Shown here piece after piece: positions 21,208 through 30,859 of a stretch of DNA of 64,000 bases. Below the pieces are notes generated by a model. The model saw only the letters and a program-made list of their open reading frames with translations, made no database searches and had not been told where the DNA came from. Position 1 is the stretch's first letter, and each line of letters starts with the position of its first letter. The translations under genes and the position numbers were made by a program. The DNA comes from Limnohabitans planktonicus II-D5 (lineage in GTDB: Bacteria; Pseudomonadota; Gammaproteobacteria; Burkholderiales; Burkholderiaceae_C): positions 1 through 64,000 of the forward strand of contig NZ_LFYT02000019.1 in the NCBI RefSeq assembly GCF_001270065.2, written 5' to 3'.

Positions 21208-24200
21208 ATGTCTAATGTGTGCCAAAAATTTCTGAGTGTTGTGTGCCTGCTTGGGGCGGCTGTGTTGCTGGGTGCACCGGGTCGCCTGGTGTGGGCGCAG
21301 GTGGGGCCGTCAACGGCTGTTGTGGCAGCCCAAACAGATAAGCGGTCGGAGCAGGCTTGGACCGGGCCGCGCTTGCTCAGTCCACAGGCGCGCCAGCCGA
21401 TTCAAATTGCACGGGTCAGCGTTCAAACCGAGATCGTGGGGCAAGCGGCACGCAGCCAGATCGAGGTGGTGTTCAAAAACCCCAATGCCCAGGTGCTGGA
21501 AGGCGAGTTGGTGTTTCCGCTGGCCGAAGGGCAGTCCATCACGGGGTTCGCTCTGGACATTCAAGGCGAGATGCGGCCCGCTGTGCCCATTGAGAAGGCC
21601 AAAGGGCAACAAATCTTTGAGGACGTGATTCGTCGTCGTGTGGACCCCGCTTTGCTCGAAAAAACGCAGGGCAACAACTACAAATTGCGTATTTATCCTT
21701 TACCTGCGCACGGGGAGCGGCGGGTGACCCTCGAATTGATCGAGACCTTGCCTTTGCGCCAGGGACAGGCGCTTTACAGGCTACCTTTGCAATGGCCTCA
21801 AACCTTGGGGCAAGTGGATGTCCGTGTGAGGATGCCCGGGGTGCGTATGGGTGCTGTGCAACCGGGCCGTGGCATGAACGGGGCAGTGATTCGCAGCGCG
21901 GGTGTGAGCGCTGACGCGGAGTTGGTGTGGGCACAAAAGAATTGGATGGCGCGCCAAGCGATGGAGCTGGGCATTCGGTTGGGTGAGACCCCCTACATGG
22001 CCAGTCAGACCTTTGATGGGCAGACGTTTTTTTATGCTGAGGTGCCTTTGCCCAGTGCCTTCACGCATTCGCCTGCACAGTTGCCGCGTCCGCAGCGTTT
22101 GGGTTTGATTTGGGATGCCTCAGGCTCCGCAACCCGGCGTGATTTGCCGCGTGAAATGGCGTTGTTGGACGGTTTGTTGGGCGCTTGGAGCCACAACGCT
22201 GAGTTGACGGTGGATGTGGTGTTGGCCCGTGAGCGTGCGCAGCCTGCTCAGCGCTTTGTGGTCAAGCAAGGGGATTGGCGTGCACTGCGCGAGATGCTGG
22301 AGCGGGTGGCCTACGATGGTGCGACGGCCACAAGCGCTTTGGTGGCGGTACCTGGTTGTGACCTGAATCTGTTGTTCAGCGATGGTTTGACCAACTTTGG
22401 GCCTGCCGTCAAAACCTTGAGTCCACAAGTGCCCATGCATGTCGTGCAGTCCAGCGCAGGGGCGGATGGCGCTTGGTTACGTCAGCAGGCGCAGGACAGT
22501 GGCGGTCAATGGCTGGACTTGACCCGAACCACACCGGTACAAGCAGTCAAAATGTTGATGCAGAGCCGGGGGCGCATCAAGGCTTGGCGTGGCGCGGGAT
22601 TGAGCGATGTGGTGTTCAGCTCTCGTCAGCCCGATGAGGGGCGAGTGCAAGTTGCCGGTGTGCTCAGTGAAGCCTCCACACACTTGACTTTGGAACTGGA
22701 GTCCGCAGCAGGCCAACCCATCACCATGCAAGTACCGCTCAGCGCCCAAGAGCGTGGGGCATTGGCGGCAAGCCGGTGGGCGGCAATGTCGATGGCGGCG
22801 CTGGAGGCCGAGAGAGGCGAACGCAAAGGCGACATCGTGCGCTTGGGTAAACGGTTTGGCTTGGCCAGCAGCCAAACATCGCTCATTGTGCTCGACAGCG
22901 TGAACGATTATGTTCAGCACGAGATTGCACCACCGGGCTCGATGCGAGAGAGTTATGAAAGGCTTTTGGCGCAGAAATGGCAGCAAAAACAGCAGTCTGG
23001 TCAGCAGTATTTGGAGGGAGTGGTTCGACGCTTTCAAAACCGCATTCAATGGTATGAACGCGATCACTGGGCTCTGGCACAGGCTCGCCGTGAAGCTGAG
23101 GAAAAAGCACGCGGCATGCGCGATGCGCAAACCGTTGTACCGCAAAGCGGCGCTGTACCCGTGGACAGGCCGCTTTCTGCGCCATTGTCCGCTGCGCTGC
23201 GACACATGCCAGCACCAGCACCAGCGCCTGTATCAGCGCCTGCATCAGCGCCTGCATCAGCGCCTGCATCAGCGCCTGCATCAGCGCCTGCATCAGCGCC
23301 TGCACCGTTGGCGGCATCGGCCCCATTAGCGGACGTCGCATCAGCGTCTGCACTCGGCAAGTCCGCACCCAGTGCGAACGCAGGCACGAGCACGCTCAGC
23401 CTCAGCACTTGGAATGCCTCGGAGGACTTCAGTCGTCAGATGCAGGCGGCCAGCGCAGAGCAGGCCTACGCTTTGTATTTGCAAGAGCGGCCCTCGCGCA
23501 GCAACAGTGCGGCTTTTTTCTTGGAAAGTGCCGAAGTGTTTTTTGCCAAAGGGGCCGACGAATTGGGTGTTCGGGTACTTTCTAATTTGGCAGAAATTTC
23601 TGCAGAGCACCGCGCTTTGTTGCGTGTGCTGGCCTACCGTTTGCAGCAGGCCAAGCGCACCGATCTGGCTTTGCCACTGCTGGCGCGGGTGTGCGAGTTG
23701 GCACCCAATGAGCCGCAATCGTGGCGCGATTGGGGGCTGGCGTTGGCCCAGTTGGGGCAGACGCAAGCGGCTGTGGATGCCTTGTGGCGGGTGGTGTCGC
23801 AGCCTTGGGACGGAAGGTTCAGGGATGTGGATCAAACCACCTTGGCCGAACTCAATGCGTTGATTGCCACTGCGCCCAAAGATGCCCTCCTCGATCTGAG
23901 CAAGATCGACTCAAGGCTACTCAAACACTTGCCTCTGGGGCTGCGCATTGTGTTGCGTTGGGATGCCGATAACACCGACATTGACTTGCATGTGGTGGAG
24001 CCGTCGGGTGAAGAGGCGATGTATTCCCGGCCACTCACACAACAAGGGGGCAAGGTTTCCGCCGATGTGACGGGAGGCTATGGGCCTGAAGAATACGCGC
24101 TGCGCAAGCCGCAGCCGGGGATTTACAAAGTGAAGGCACAATTTTTCGGACACCGACAACAAACCGTCTCGAATGCCACCACGGTGCAGGCCGAAGTCAC

Positions 24201-24303
24201 GACAGACTTTGGAACCCCTGCACAGCAAATTCAAATCTTGACATTGCGCTTGTCGGGACCCGCGAGCATGGCTGAGGTTGGCACTGTGACGGTGAAGCCA
24301 TGA
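21208..24303 (+). CDS. Exported VIT / vWA-like / DUF2135 protein
   Basis: 1031 residues with an N-terminal signal segment (LLGAAVLLGAPGRLVWAQ). A VIT (inter-alpha-trypsin) domain spans about 50-190 (IARVSVQTEIVGQAARSQIE, GELVFPLAEGQSITGFALDI). A vWA-like domain starts near 295 with DASGS at 303-307, which keeps the metal-site DxSxS pattern. A low-complexity Ala/Pro/Ser linker follows (about 670-700), then a helical TPR-like region (about 780-880) and a C-terminal DUF2135 domain (from about 911: VLRWDADNTDIDLHVVEPSGEE). Families with VIT plus vWA are secreted or periplasmic adhesion-like proteins; the precise role is unknown. It is probably monocistronic and converges on the acyl-CoA synthetase gene. 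Confidence 0.85.
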   Translation: MSNVCQKFLSVVCLLGAAVLLGAPGRLVWAQVGPSTAVVAAQTDKRSEQAWTGPRLLSPQARQPIQIARVSVQTEIVGQAARSQIEVVFKNPNAQVLEGELVFPLAEGQSITGFALDIQGEMRPAVPIEKAKGQQIFEDVIRRRVDPALLEKTQGNNYKLRIYPLPAHGERRVTLELIETLPLRQGQALYRLPLQWPQTLGQVDVRVRMPGVRMGAVQPGRGMNGAVIRSAGVSADAELVWAQKNWMARQAMELGIRLGETPYMASQTFDGQTFFYAEVPLPSAFTHSPAQLPRPQRLGLIWDASGSATRRDLPREMALLDGLLGAWSHNAELTVDVVLARERAQPAQRFVVKQGDWRALREMLERVAYDGATATSALVAVPGCDLNLLFSDGLTNFGPAVKTLSPQVPMHVVQSSAGADGAWLRQQAQDSGGQWLDLTRTTPVQAVKMLMQSRGRIKAWRGAGLSDVVFSSRQPDEGRVQVAGVLSEASTHLTLELESAAGQPITMQVPLSAQERGALAASRWAAMSMAALEAERGERKGDIVRLGKRFGLASSQTSLIVLDSVNDYVQHEIAPPGSMRESYERLLAQKWQQKQQSGQQYLEGVVRRFQNRIQWYERDHWALAQARREAEEKARGMRDAQTVVPQSGAVPVDRPLSAPLSAALRHMPAPAPAPVSAPASAPASAPASAPASAPASAPAPLAASAPLADVASASALGKSAPSANAGTSTLSLSTWNASEDFSRQMQAASAEQAYALYLQERPSRSNSAAFFLESAEVFFAKGADELGVRVLSNLAEISAEHRALLRVLAYRLQQAKRTDLALPLLARVCELAPNEPQSWRDWGLALAQLGQTQAAVDALWRVVSQPWDGRFRDVDQTTLAELNALIATAPKDALLDLSKIDSRLLKHLPLGLRIVLRWDADNTDIDLHVVEPSGEEAMYSRPLTQQGGKVSADVTGGYGPEEYALRKPQPGIYKVKAQFFGHRQQTVSNATTVQAEVTTDFGTPAQQIQILTLRLSGPASMAEVGTVTVKP
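23219..23305 (+). repeat. 12-bp tandem repeat encoding an Ala-Ser-Ala-Pro linker
   Basis: The unit CATCAGCGCCTG repeats about six times between 23231 and 23302, inside the VIT-protein gene, giving (SAPA)n. In-frame 12-bp units make it a candidate length-variable linker by slipped-strand copying. Confidence 0.85.
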
Positions 24304-24318
24304 GGTTTTAAGGCAGGG

Positions 24319-24381
24319 AAAAAGGGGCTGTTCGTCCATTGCGAAAGTGATGGTTTGATGCACAAAGCTGCATCGCCCCTT
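24319..24381 (-). terminator. Possible terminator of the eight-gene minus-strand operon
   Basis: Between the convergent VIT and acyl-CoA synthetase genes. On the minus strand, arms AAGGGGC (24381-24375) and GCCCCTT (24328-24322) could pair, ending in a run of five T. An inner hairpin GATGCA/TGCATC sits at 24357-24374. The long loop makes this a weak call. Confidence 0.35.
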
Positions 24382-24388
24382 CCAGCGA

Positions 24389-26011
24389 TCAGCTGAACAC
24401 GCCGCCGTAGTCCTTGCGCAGGTCGTTCTTTTGCACCTTGCCGGTGCCGCCCACAGGCAGCGATTCGAGGAACACCACATCGTCGGGCACCCACCACTTG
24501 GCCACTTGCGTGGTCAGGAAGTCGAGGATTTCCTGCTTGTCGACGGATTGGCCCGGCTTGCGCACGATGAACAACAGCGGGCGTTCGTCCCACTTGGGGT
24601 GTTTGACGCCAATCACGGCAGCCATGGCTACAGCGGGGTGGCCGATGGCGGCGTTTTCCAGGTCGATTGAGCTGATCCACTCGCCACCGGTTTTGATCAC
24701 GTCCTTGGTGCGGTCGCGGATTTGCATGGTGCCTTGGGCATCGATGGTGGCAATGTCGCCGGTGGGGAACCAGCCGTCCACCAGAGCGGTGTGTTCAGCC
24801 TTGTAGTAGCGCTCCACGATCCACTGGCCGCGCACCATCAACTCGCCTTGGGATGTGCCATCACGGGGCAAGGTGTTGCCGTGGTCATCGACCACTTTGA
24901 TCTCGATGCCCGACACGGTTTTGCCTTGCTTGGCCACGATGGCGTGTTGCTCGGCGGCGGGGCGCTGGCGGTCGGCACGGGTCAAGTTGCTCATGGTGGC
25001 CACGGCGGTGGTCTCGGTCATGCCCCAACCGTGGCGCACTTCCACACCGTAGTTGTCCATGAACTTGGCAATCAGCGCCATGGGCATGGCCGAGCCGCCC
25101 ACGCAGGTGCGCTTCATGTGGGCAAAGCGCAAGTTGTTTTGTTCGACGTGTTGAATCAAGCCCATCCAGATGGTGGGCACGCCCGCGCTGATGGTGACTT
25201 GCTCGGTCTCCATCAATTCAAACAGGCTCGGGCCGTCGAGCTTGGGGCCAGGCAAGACCAGCTTGGTGCCCGCCACCAGTGCGGCATAGGGGATGCACCA
25301 GGCATTGATGTGGAACATGGGCACCACGGGCAAGATGGTCTCTTGCGTGGACAGGCCCAGCACATCGGGCATGCAGGCAGTGGTCGCGTTCATCACGATG
25401 GCGCGCTGTGTGTAAAGCACGCCCTTGGGGTTGCCTGTGGTGCCCGAGGTGTAGCAAAGGGCTGCGCCGGTTTGCTCATCCAGCTCGGGCCAGTTGAAGC
25501 TGTCGCTGTGGCCGGTGATCAGGCCTTCGTAGTTCAGTACGTTGGCGACGCCTTCGATGGCGGGCGTGTTGGCCTCGTCGGCCAGGCACACCCAGGCGCG
25601 CACCTTGGGGCAATGCGCGGCAATGCCTTTGACCAGCGGCGCAAAGGTGGCGTCAAACAGCACCACCTCGTCTTCGGCGTGGTTGATCACATAGATCAGC
25701 TGCTGGGGGTGCAGGCGCGGGTTGCAGGTGTGCATGACCATGCCACTGCCCGAGACGGCGTAATACGCTTCGAGGTGGCGGTGGTTGTTCCAGGCGATCG
25801 AGCCAACCGCGCTGCCCGCTTTCAGGCCCATCTGCGTCAAGGCGTTGGCCAGCTGGCGCGAGCGCCGGGCCACCTCGGCATAGGTGCTGCGGTGCAAGGG
25901 GCCGTGCGTCTCGCGCGAGACGATTTCCTGCTCGCCAAACTGGGCAGCGCCGTGTTCAAGAATGCCCGAAATGAGCATGGGGCAGTTCATCATGAGGCCG
26001 GGTTGGGGCAT
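24389..26011 (-). CDS. AMP-dependent fatty acyl-CoA synthetase (AlkK-like)
   Basis: 540 residues. ANL-superfamily motifs: P-loop YTSGTTGNPKGV, GWGMTET (A5), PTGDIATIDAQGTMQIRDRTKDVIKTGGEWIS (A7-A8), and the catalytic Lys near the end in GTGKVQKNDLRKDY (A10). The overall pattern is that of medium/long-chain fatty-acid CoA ligases such as AlkK. It activates a carboxylic acid to its CoA thioester. It is the last gene of an operon whose earlier genes supply alcohol and aldehyde dehydrogenases, fitting an alcohol-aldehyde-acid-CoA route into beta-oxidation. The gap of 125 bp to the GMC gene holds a hairpin (arms GCACCTG/CAGGTGC, 26097-26121) without a T-tract. Confidence 0.9.
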   Translation of the reverse strand: MPQPGLMMNCPMLISGILEHGAAQFGEQEIVSRETHGPLHRSTYAEVARRSRQLANALTQMGLKAGSAVGSIAWNNHRHLEAYYAVSGSGMVMHTCNPRLHPQQLIYVINHAEDEVVLFDATFAPLVKGIAAHCPKVRAWVCLADEANTPAIEGVANVLNYEGLITGHSDSFNWPELDEQTGAALCYTSGTTGNPKGVLYTQRAIVMNATTACMPDVLGLSTQETILPVVPMFHINAWCIPYAALVAGTKLVLPGPKLDGPSLFELMETEQVTISAGVPTIWMGLIQHVEQNNLRFAHMKRTCVGGSAMPMALIAKFMDNYGVEVRHGWGMTETTAVATMSNLTRADRQRPAAEQHAIVAKQGKTVSGIEIKVVDDHGNTLPRDGTSQGELMVRGQWIVERYYKAEHTALVDGWFPTGDIATIDAQGTMQIRDRTKDVIKTGGEWISSIDLENAAIGHPAVAMAAVIGVKHPKWDERPLLFIVRKPGQSVDKQEILDFLTTQVAKWWVPDDVVFLESLPVGGTGKVQKNDLRKDYGGVFS

Positions 26012-26136
26012 GTTTTTGTCTCCAGATTTTTCAGATGGTTTTCACAACAGCACGGCGCATGGGGCAGGCTGTTGCGGCTTGATGTTAATGGCTTTCGCAC
26101 CTGGCTTAGGCGTTCAGGTGCAAGAACATCACGGGC

Positions 26137-27723
26137 TTAAGTGTTTTGAAGCGGCGCGGTCTTTTTACCCATGGCGTTGGCAATGTGTTCGGCAGCGATG
26201 TAGCTGAACGCCATGATCGACACGCTGGGGTCGACCGATGGACCTGTCGGGAAAACGGAAGGGTCTGCGACGAACAGGTTGTCGATGCCATGCACCCTGT
26301 GGCTGGAATCGGTCACCGAAGTTTTCGGGTCTGTGCCCATTCGACAGCCCCCAAACGGATGCGGCGCGACCAGGGTCAAGCTGCCGGGCTTGATCTCGAT
26401 GGCGTCGATGCGGTCAATCTCATCCACAGAGTTCAGGGTGGTTCGCTTCAGATCACCCAGCATGACTTTGCGCGCGCCGGCCTTGAAGTTCACAATGGCT
26501 GCTTTCTTCATCAAGTCGCGCAACATCTTCTGGGTTGTGGGTCCGTAGGGGTAATGAATCTGACGAACGCCATTGCCGTCCACCTTCATTTCGCCCAATT
26601 CATCGGGATGATCATCGAGCCATCCAATGGCACCGCCGACATGGGTCATTTTCTCCATCCACTCGGCCGCCCCGTCGTTGAATCCGGGAATGGTATAGGC
26701 CATCAAACCGGGTTGGATCTGATCCGGAACCAGCAAGTACCCGCCTTCGATGTATTGCCCCTTCGCGTCAAAACGGGGCAGACGAAAACCGTCTACGCCG
26801 TAAGCGGCAGGAATATTGCGCCACATGATGATGGGCTCATCGAAAAGGCCGTGCGCATAGGTGCAGGGGTTGAAGCCGAAATGCTTGCCCAGCGCTGGCA
26901 AAGCATCGCGCAGACGGGGTTGGTTCAGCAAGAATGCGGGCGTGTTGAAGCCGCCAGCTGCGACCACAAAGTGTTTGGCCTTGACGGTGATTGTCTTGCC
27001 ATTGGGTCGGTTGCGTGCCCGGTCGATGACGCTGGCCTTCAGTTGTGTCACGCGATGGCCCTCAAAGACAAAATCGTCGGCCTTCAAATCGGCATAGATT
27101 CGTGTCCCCAAAGCCAGTGACGCGGGAATGTGTGTGACCAGCTGGCTTTGCTTGGCATCAATAGCGCAACCTTGCATGCAATGCCCAGAGCCCGAGCAAC
27201 CACTTCGGGCTTGTAGCATGGGATGTCCACCCCAACCCAACGCTTCAACGGCTTCCTTGAACAACTGGTTCATTTTGTTGTAGCGAAACGGCTCGGCTTC
27301 CTGGATGTGGTGGATTTTTTCGATATCGGCAAAAATGGGTGCCAATTTTTCGGCGCTGTGTCCAGTGATGCCGTACTGGGACTCCCACAAGGCGAGCCGA
27401 TCAGCAGGGGTGCGGTAGCTGTCAGCCCAGTAGTGAACGGATGTGCCGCCCACGAGTTCGCCATAGGTCAGCATCGTAGAGGCGTTGGTATCGGTCGACA
27501 AAGCGCGTTCGGCATCGACTTTGGCGGCCTGGTTCAACTCGCGGTTGTCAAATGTGCTGGCCGGGTAATACCCACCTTTTTCAAGAATCACGACATCGAT
27601 ACCCGCTTGCGCCAGGCGATGGGCCACGGTGGCCCCTCCGCATCCAGAGCCAATGATGCAAACATCGGCCGTGATTTCAGACAGTTGACCGTAATCGGTG
27701 TGCTCAAAAATTTTGTTGGTCAT
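26137..27723 (-). CDS. GMC-family FAD alcohol dehydrogenase, large subunit
   Basis: 528 residues. The N-terminal dinucleotide-binding motif is VCIIGSGCGGATVAHRLAQAG; the C-terminal GMC region has GGCRMG, a DNLFVADPSVFPTGPSVDPS flavin-binding stretch and a probable catalytic His in HPFGG. A cysteine cluster (SGCSGSGHCMQGCAID) is typical of membrane-linked GMC dehydrogenases that work with a small subunit. Its start overlaps the stop of the upstream Tat small-subunit gene by 4 bp (ATGA). Expected to oxidise an alcohol and pass electrons to the respiratory chain; the substrate is unknown, and AlkJ-like or sterol/terpenoid alcohols are options. Confidence 0.88.
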   Translation of the reverse strand: MTNKIFEHTDYGQLSEITADVCIIGSGCGGATVAHRLAQAGIDVVILEKGGYYPASTFDNRELNQAAKVDAERALSTDTNASTMLTYGELVGGTSVHYWADSYRTPADRLALWESQYGITGHSAEKLAPIFADIEKIHHIQEAEPFRYNKMNQLFKEAVEALGWGGHPMLQARSGCSGSGHCMQGCAIDAKQSQLVTHIPASLALGTRIYADLKADDFVFEGHRVTQLKASVIDRARNRPNGKTITVKAKHFVVAAGGFNTPAFLLNQPRLRDALPALGKHFGFNPCTYAHGLFDEPIIMWRNIPAAYGVDGFRLPRFDAKGQYIEGGYLLVPDQIQPGLMAYTIPGFNDGAAEWMEKMTHVGGAIGWLDDHPDELGEMKVDGNGVRQIHYPYGPTTQKMLRDLMKKAAIVNFKAGARKVMLGDLKRTTLNSVDEIDRIDAIEIKPGSLTLVAPHPFGGCRMGTDPKTSVTDSSHRVHGIDNLFVADPSVFPTGPSVDPSVSIMAFSYIAAEHIANAMGKKTAPLQNT

Positions 27724-28331
27724 GATGCTTTTTCGTTGGATTGGGTGGATGCTGAATTCACCAATTTGGCATAGTGAATCCGTTGTTCGCTGTGCTTTTC
27801 GGGAAGATTCATGAACGGGCCGTCATACCCAATGACTTTCCAGGTGGACGGGTGGCCGTAGTAGTACCAACGCATCATGGCTGACAGGTTGGCAATGACT
27901 GCGCGCAGCGTGTCGTCCTGGGTGTCGGATGCTGCCGTGAGCACTTGTTTACGCTCTGCCACCGTCAACCTTGAAAAGCGTGACAGGTGGCCATAGGCCA
28001 GAGGAAACATCTCTAGGAGGTAGAAGGCTGCTTTGAGGTCGCTGCTGATGTTGTCGCTCACAAAAAACAATTCCTCATCGAGCCGTTTGACCACTTCGGC
28101 TTGCTCGATGTCTGGAAAACCTGGTCGGTTTGGCACGCAAGCTTCGGCAAGTGTGTGGGCAATGTCTGCCAGATGACCATCCACCACCAGCAACTGGCCG
28201 TAGCGTTGTCGGTAGCGGTTGGTCTGCGTGATGTAAGCGCCGGCACCAGCCACCAGGGTGGCGGCGCCAGCAACGCCCAACAGCGAAAATTTTAAGAAGC
28301 GCCGCTTTGTAAAAAGGGGTGAATGTTTCAT
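27720..28331 (-). CDS. Tat-exported small subunit of GMC dehydrogenase (gluconate 2-DH subunit 3-like)
   Basis: 203 residues. The N-terminal twin-arginine signal contains KRRFLKF followed by a hydrophobic stretch (LLGVAGAATLVAGAGAYI). The rest is helical, as in the subunit-3 family that partners GMC flavoproteins. The tight coupling (4-bp overlap) with the GMC gene supports a heterodimer exported by hitch-hiking: the large subunit has no signal peptide of its own, so this subunit could carry it across the membrane (inference). Confidence 0.8.
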   Translation of the reverse strand: MKHSPLFTKRRFLKFSLLGVAGAATLVAGAGAYITQTNRYRQRYGQLLVVDGHLADIAHTLAEACVPNRPGFPDIEQAEVVKRLDEELFFVSDNISSDLKAAFYLLEMFPLAYGHLSRFSRLTVAERKQVLTAASDTQDDTLRAVIANLSAMMRWYYYGHPSTWKVIGYDGPFMNLPEKHSEQRIHYAKLVNSASTQSNEKAS

Positions 28332-28374
28332 GGCGTGAAGAGTGGTTTAAAGGTGGAGCAATCTGCAAGACCGG

Positions 28375-29835
28375 TCACAGCTTGGGATCGGCCGAGCCCA
28401 AAAACAGACGAAGCGCCAAGCGCTGAACAACATTGCCGTAAGGGGGATAAAACAGACCGATGGGGAAAAATCGATGCCGTTTAAAAACCGTTTTGGCGTG
28501 TGAGAGTTCACAAAAACCCTCTTCGCCGTGGTAGGTCCCCATGCCGGAATTGCCGACACCGCCAAAAGGGGCGTCATGGTTGACCACATGCCATCCCCAG
28601 TCGTTGATGGTGACGCCGCCGGAATGGGTTTGCTCCAGCAATTCACGACGTTCAGTCTGGTTGTGACTGAAGCAATACAAGGCCAAGGGGCGTGGCCTGG
28701 CATTGATATAGGCGATCACTTCTGGGGTCGTGTCATAGGACACCACAGGCAAAACAGGGCCGAAGATTTCTTCTTGCATGATGCGCATGTCGGGCGTGCA
28801 ATCGGTCACCACATGCAGGGGCATGTTGCGGCCGTCCTGGGCCGCGTCATACGCAGTGCATGCGACAACGGTTGCACCCTTGCTCACGGCATCGGCCAGC
28901 AGTTCCTGGATGCGGGCGACATGTCGATCGTTGATGATCCAGGTGTAGTCGTGGTTGTCCCGGACGGAGCCTTTGAACAGTTGGGCATAGCTGGCCTGCA
29001 CGGCTTCGACAAATGCCACCATGCTCTCTCGCGGCACCAGGGCGTAATCGGGCGAGACACAGATCTGCCCGGCATTGGTGGCTTTGCCATGGGTGATGCG
29101 TTTGGCGGCATCGGCGATGGGGTAGTGGCGGCTCACCACGGCAGGCGATTTGCCACCCAGCTCCAGGGTCACGGGCGTGAGGTTGTCGGCCGCCTGGCGC
29201 ATCACGATTTTCCCGACTGCGGGTGAGCCTGTGAAGATCAGGTGGTTAAAGGGCAAGGCGGTGAAATCGCCGGGTGTGCTCAACTCTTCCCCAATCAAAA
29301 AGACCTCGTCTTCCGAGAAGATGTCGGCGAGCATTTTTTTCAGGGCCGCGTTGGTGTGGGGTGTGATTTCCGGCATTTTGACCATCACCCTGTTGCCCGC
29401 AGCGATGGCTGCAATCAAGGGCCCCAGAGCGAGGTAAACAGGGAAATTCCACGGCACGATGACGCCAACCACCCCTTTGGGTTGGTAGCGCACTTCCAGT
29501 TTGTTGGTGAGGAAAAGCAACTCTGTGCCGCGGCGACTGGGTTGCATCCAGCGCTTGACATGCGAGATGGCGTGATTGGCCTCCAACGTGGAGCCCAGCA
29601 AATCCAGCATCTTGGATTCGGCATGCGAGCGGCAACCAAAATCCTGATGCATCGCGTGTGCGAGCACATCCTGGTAGCGGCTGATTTGTTTTTTGATCGC
29701 CTTGAGTTGTTGACGTCGTTGGGATGCGCTGGGATACGGGGCTTTGTCAAAGGCCGATTTTTGTGCCTGAAAAACAGCTTGGATGCGCTCAATGGAAAGG
29801 GTTTGTGAATCTGATGCGGGTGTGGCTTCGGTCAT
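28375..29835 (-). CDS. Coniferyl-aldehyde-dehydrogenase-type NAD(P) aldehyde dehydrogenase
   Basis: 486 residues. ALDH hallmarks: PWNFPVYLALGPLIAAIAAGN (Rossmann start), FTGSPAVGKIV, catalytic Glu in ELGGKSPAVV, catalytic Cys in NAGQICVSPDY, and EEIFGPVLPVV. The C-terminal hydrophobic extension (HRFFPIGLFYPPYGN) is typical of the coniferyl/fatty-aldehyde branch and can bind membranes. It probably oxidises the aldehyde made by the GMC dehydrogenase before CoA activation. Operon member, 43 bp upstream of the Tat-subunit gene. Confidence 0.9.
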   Translation of the reverse strand: MTEATPASDSQTLSIERIQAVFQAQKSAFDKAPYPSASQRRQQLKAIKKQISRYQDVLAHAMHQDFGCRSHAESKMLDLLGSTLEANHAISHVKRWMQPSRRGTELLFLTNKLEVRYQPKGVVGVIVPWNFPVYLALGPLIAAIAAGNRVMVKMPEITPHTNAALKKMLADIFSEDEVFLIGEELSTPGDFTALPFNHLIFTGSPAVGKIVMRQAADNLTPVTLELGGKSPAVVSRHYPIADAAKRITHGKATNAGQICVSPDYALVPRESMVAFVEAVQASYAQLFKGSVRDNHDYTWIINDRHVARIQELLADAVSKGATVVACTAYDAAQDGRNMPLHVVTDCTPDMRIMQEEIFGPVLPVVSYDTTPEVIAYINARPRPLALYCFSHNQTERRELLEQTHSGGVTINDWGWHVVNHDAPFGGVGNSGMGTYHGEEGFCELSHAKTVFKRHRFFPIGLFYPPYGNVVQRLALRLFLGSADPKL

Positions 29836-29874
29836 GGGCGTTGTTCGGTGTGTTGGAAGAGGGGGCTGGGTTGT

Positions 29875-30849
29875 TCAATCGTTGCGCAAAATGCCTGCAG
29901 TCGAGACAAAGACGTCGCCAGAGGCGTGGCTGACTAAGCCGGTCAGGCTGGCGTTGTCAGCCCGGGTATGGCGCTTGAAGGCGGGATCGGCCCCTGTGCG
30001 CTGCAGCAGCACGCCACCTGTGCCGGTGATCAGCACGCTTGCGTCCTGGCGCTCATTGATGGCGGTCAGGGATTGCTGTGTGCCGCTGTCAGTGGCAGTC
30101 CAGCTCAAGCCCTGGTCCTGGCTGCGGTAGACATGGCCGCGCATGCCCGCTGCCAGCAAACTGCCATCGCGCAAGGCCTTGCCGGTCCAAAAAGAGCCTT
30201 TGTTCGCGGTTTGAATGGCTTGCCAGGTTTTGCCTGAATCTTCGGATCGGAAGATGGTGCCCGACTCTGCAGCGATGAACAGCAAGCCTTTGCGTCCGGA
30301 AAACAGATGGATCAAATGTTTTTCGGCCACATGCGTTTGTGTGGAGAGGGTTCGTCTTTCCCAAGTTTTGCCGCCATCGTGGGTTTCGAGTGCAAGACCG
30401 AATTGCCCCACAGCAAAGCCGTGTTGTGCGTCTGCAAACCAGATGGACAGCAAAACCTCGTCTTTGCCGCGTTCTTGTCGCAAGACTTCCCAATGCTCGC
30501 CGCCGTCGCGTGTGCCCAGGACGGTGCCGTCGTGTCCGGCGATCCAGCCCTGTTGGGCATCGTAGAAATGCACCGACGTCAAGGGTGATCGGGTAGGCAC
30601 TTTTTGAGCTTGCCTGAATGTTTTGCCATCTTCCGACAAAACCACCAGCCCATGATCGCCGACGGCCACGATGCGTTGGCCAGCCTGGGTGGCGGCGAAA
30701 AACACCCCGCGCATCGGATCCACCTTTGAGGGGGCGTGGGTCCATCGGCGTTGTGCATCTTCTTTGGTGGGTGTGTTCTGGCCAGGTGCGCTGTGAGCGG
30801 ATGCGGCGATGGCCAGCCACAGGCCCAGTATTGCGAATGGAAGCTTCAT
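29875..30849 (-). CDS. Exported YCF48/BNR-like beta-propeller protein
   Basis: About 324 residues from the ATG at 30849 (MKLPFAILGLWLAIAASAHS, a clear signal peptide); an upstream start at 30927 would bury it. Repeats of GxDGGxxWE and SxDxGKTW type (GTRDGGEHWEVL, ETHDGGKTWERR, RSEDSGKTWQAI, RSQDQGLSWTAT) mark a YCF48/photosystem-assembly-like propeller. In proteobacteria such proteins recur beside RND/MMPL pumps and DUF1302/DUF1329 genes, as here. A periplasmic scaffold or chaperone for the pump is a reasonable inference. It starts 11 bp after the pump gene ends. Confidence 0.85.
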   Translation of the reverse strand: MKLPFAILGLWLAIAASAHSAPGQNTPTKEDAQRRWTHAPSKVDPMRGVFFAATQAGQRIVAVGDHGLVVLSEDGKTFRQAQKVPTRSPLTSVHFYDAQQGWIAGHDGTVLGTRDGGEHWEVLRQERGKDEVLLSIWFADAQHGFAVGQFGLALETHDGGKTWERRTLSTQTHVAEKHLIHLFSGRKGLLFIAAESGTIFRSEDSGKTWQAIQTANKGSFWTGKALRDGSLLAAGMRGHVYRSQDQGLSWTATDSGTQQSLTAINERQDASVLITGTGGVLLQRTGADPAFKRHTRADNASLTGLVSHASGDVFVSTAGILRND

Positions 30850-30859
30850 GGGAGGGCTT

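Noticed and set aside
26097-26121. Terminator inside the minus-strand operon
   Set aside because: A perfect 7-bp hairpin without T-tract; transcription most likely reads through to the acyl-CoA synthetase gene.
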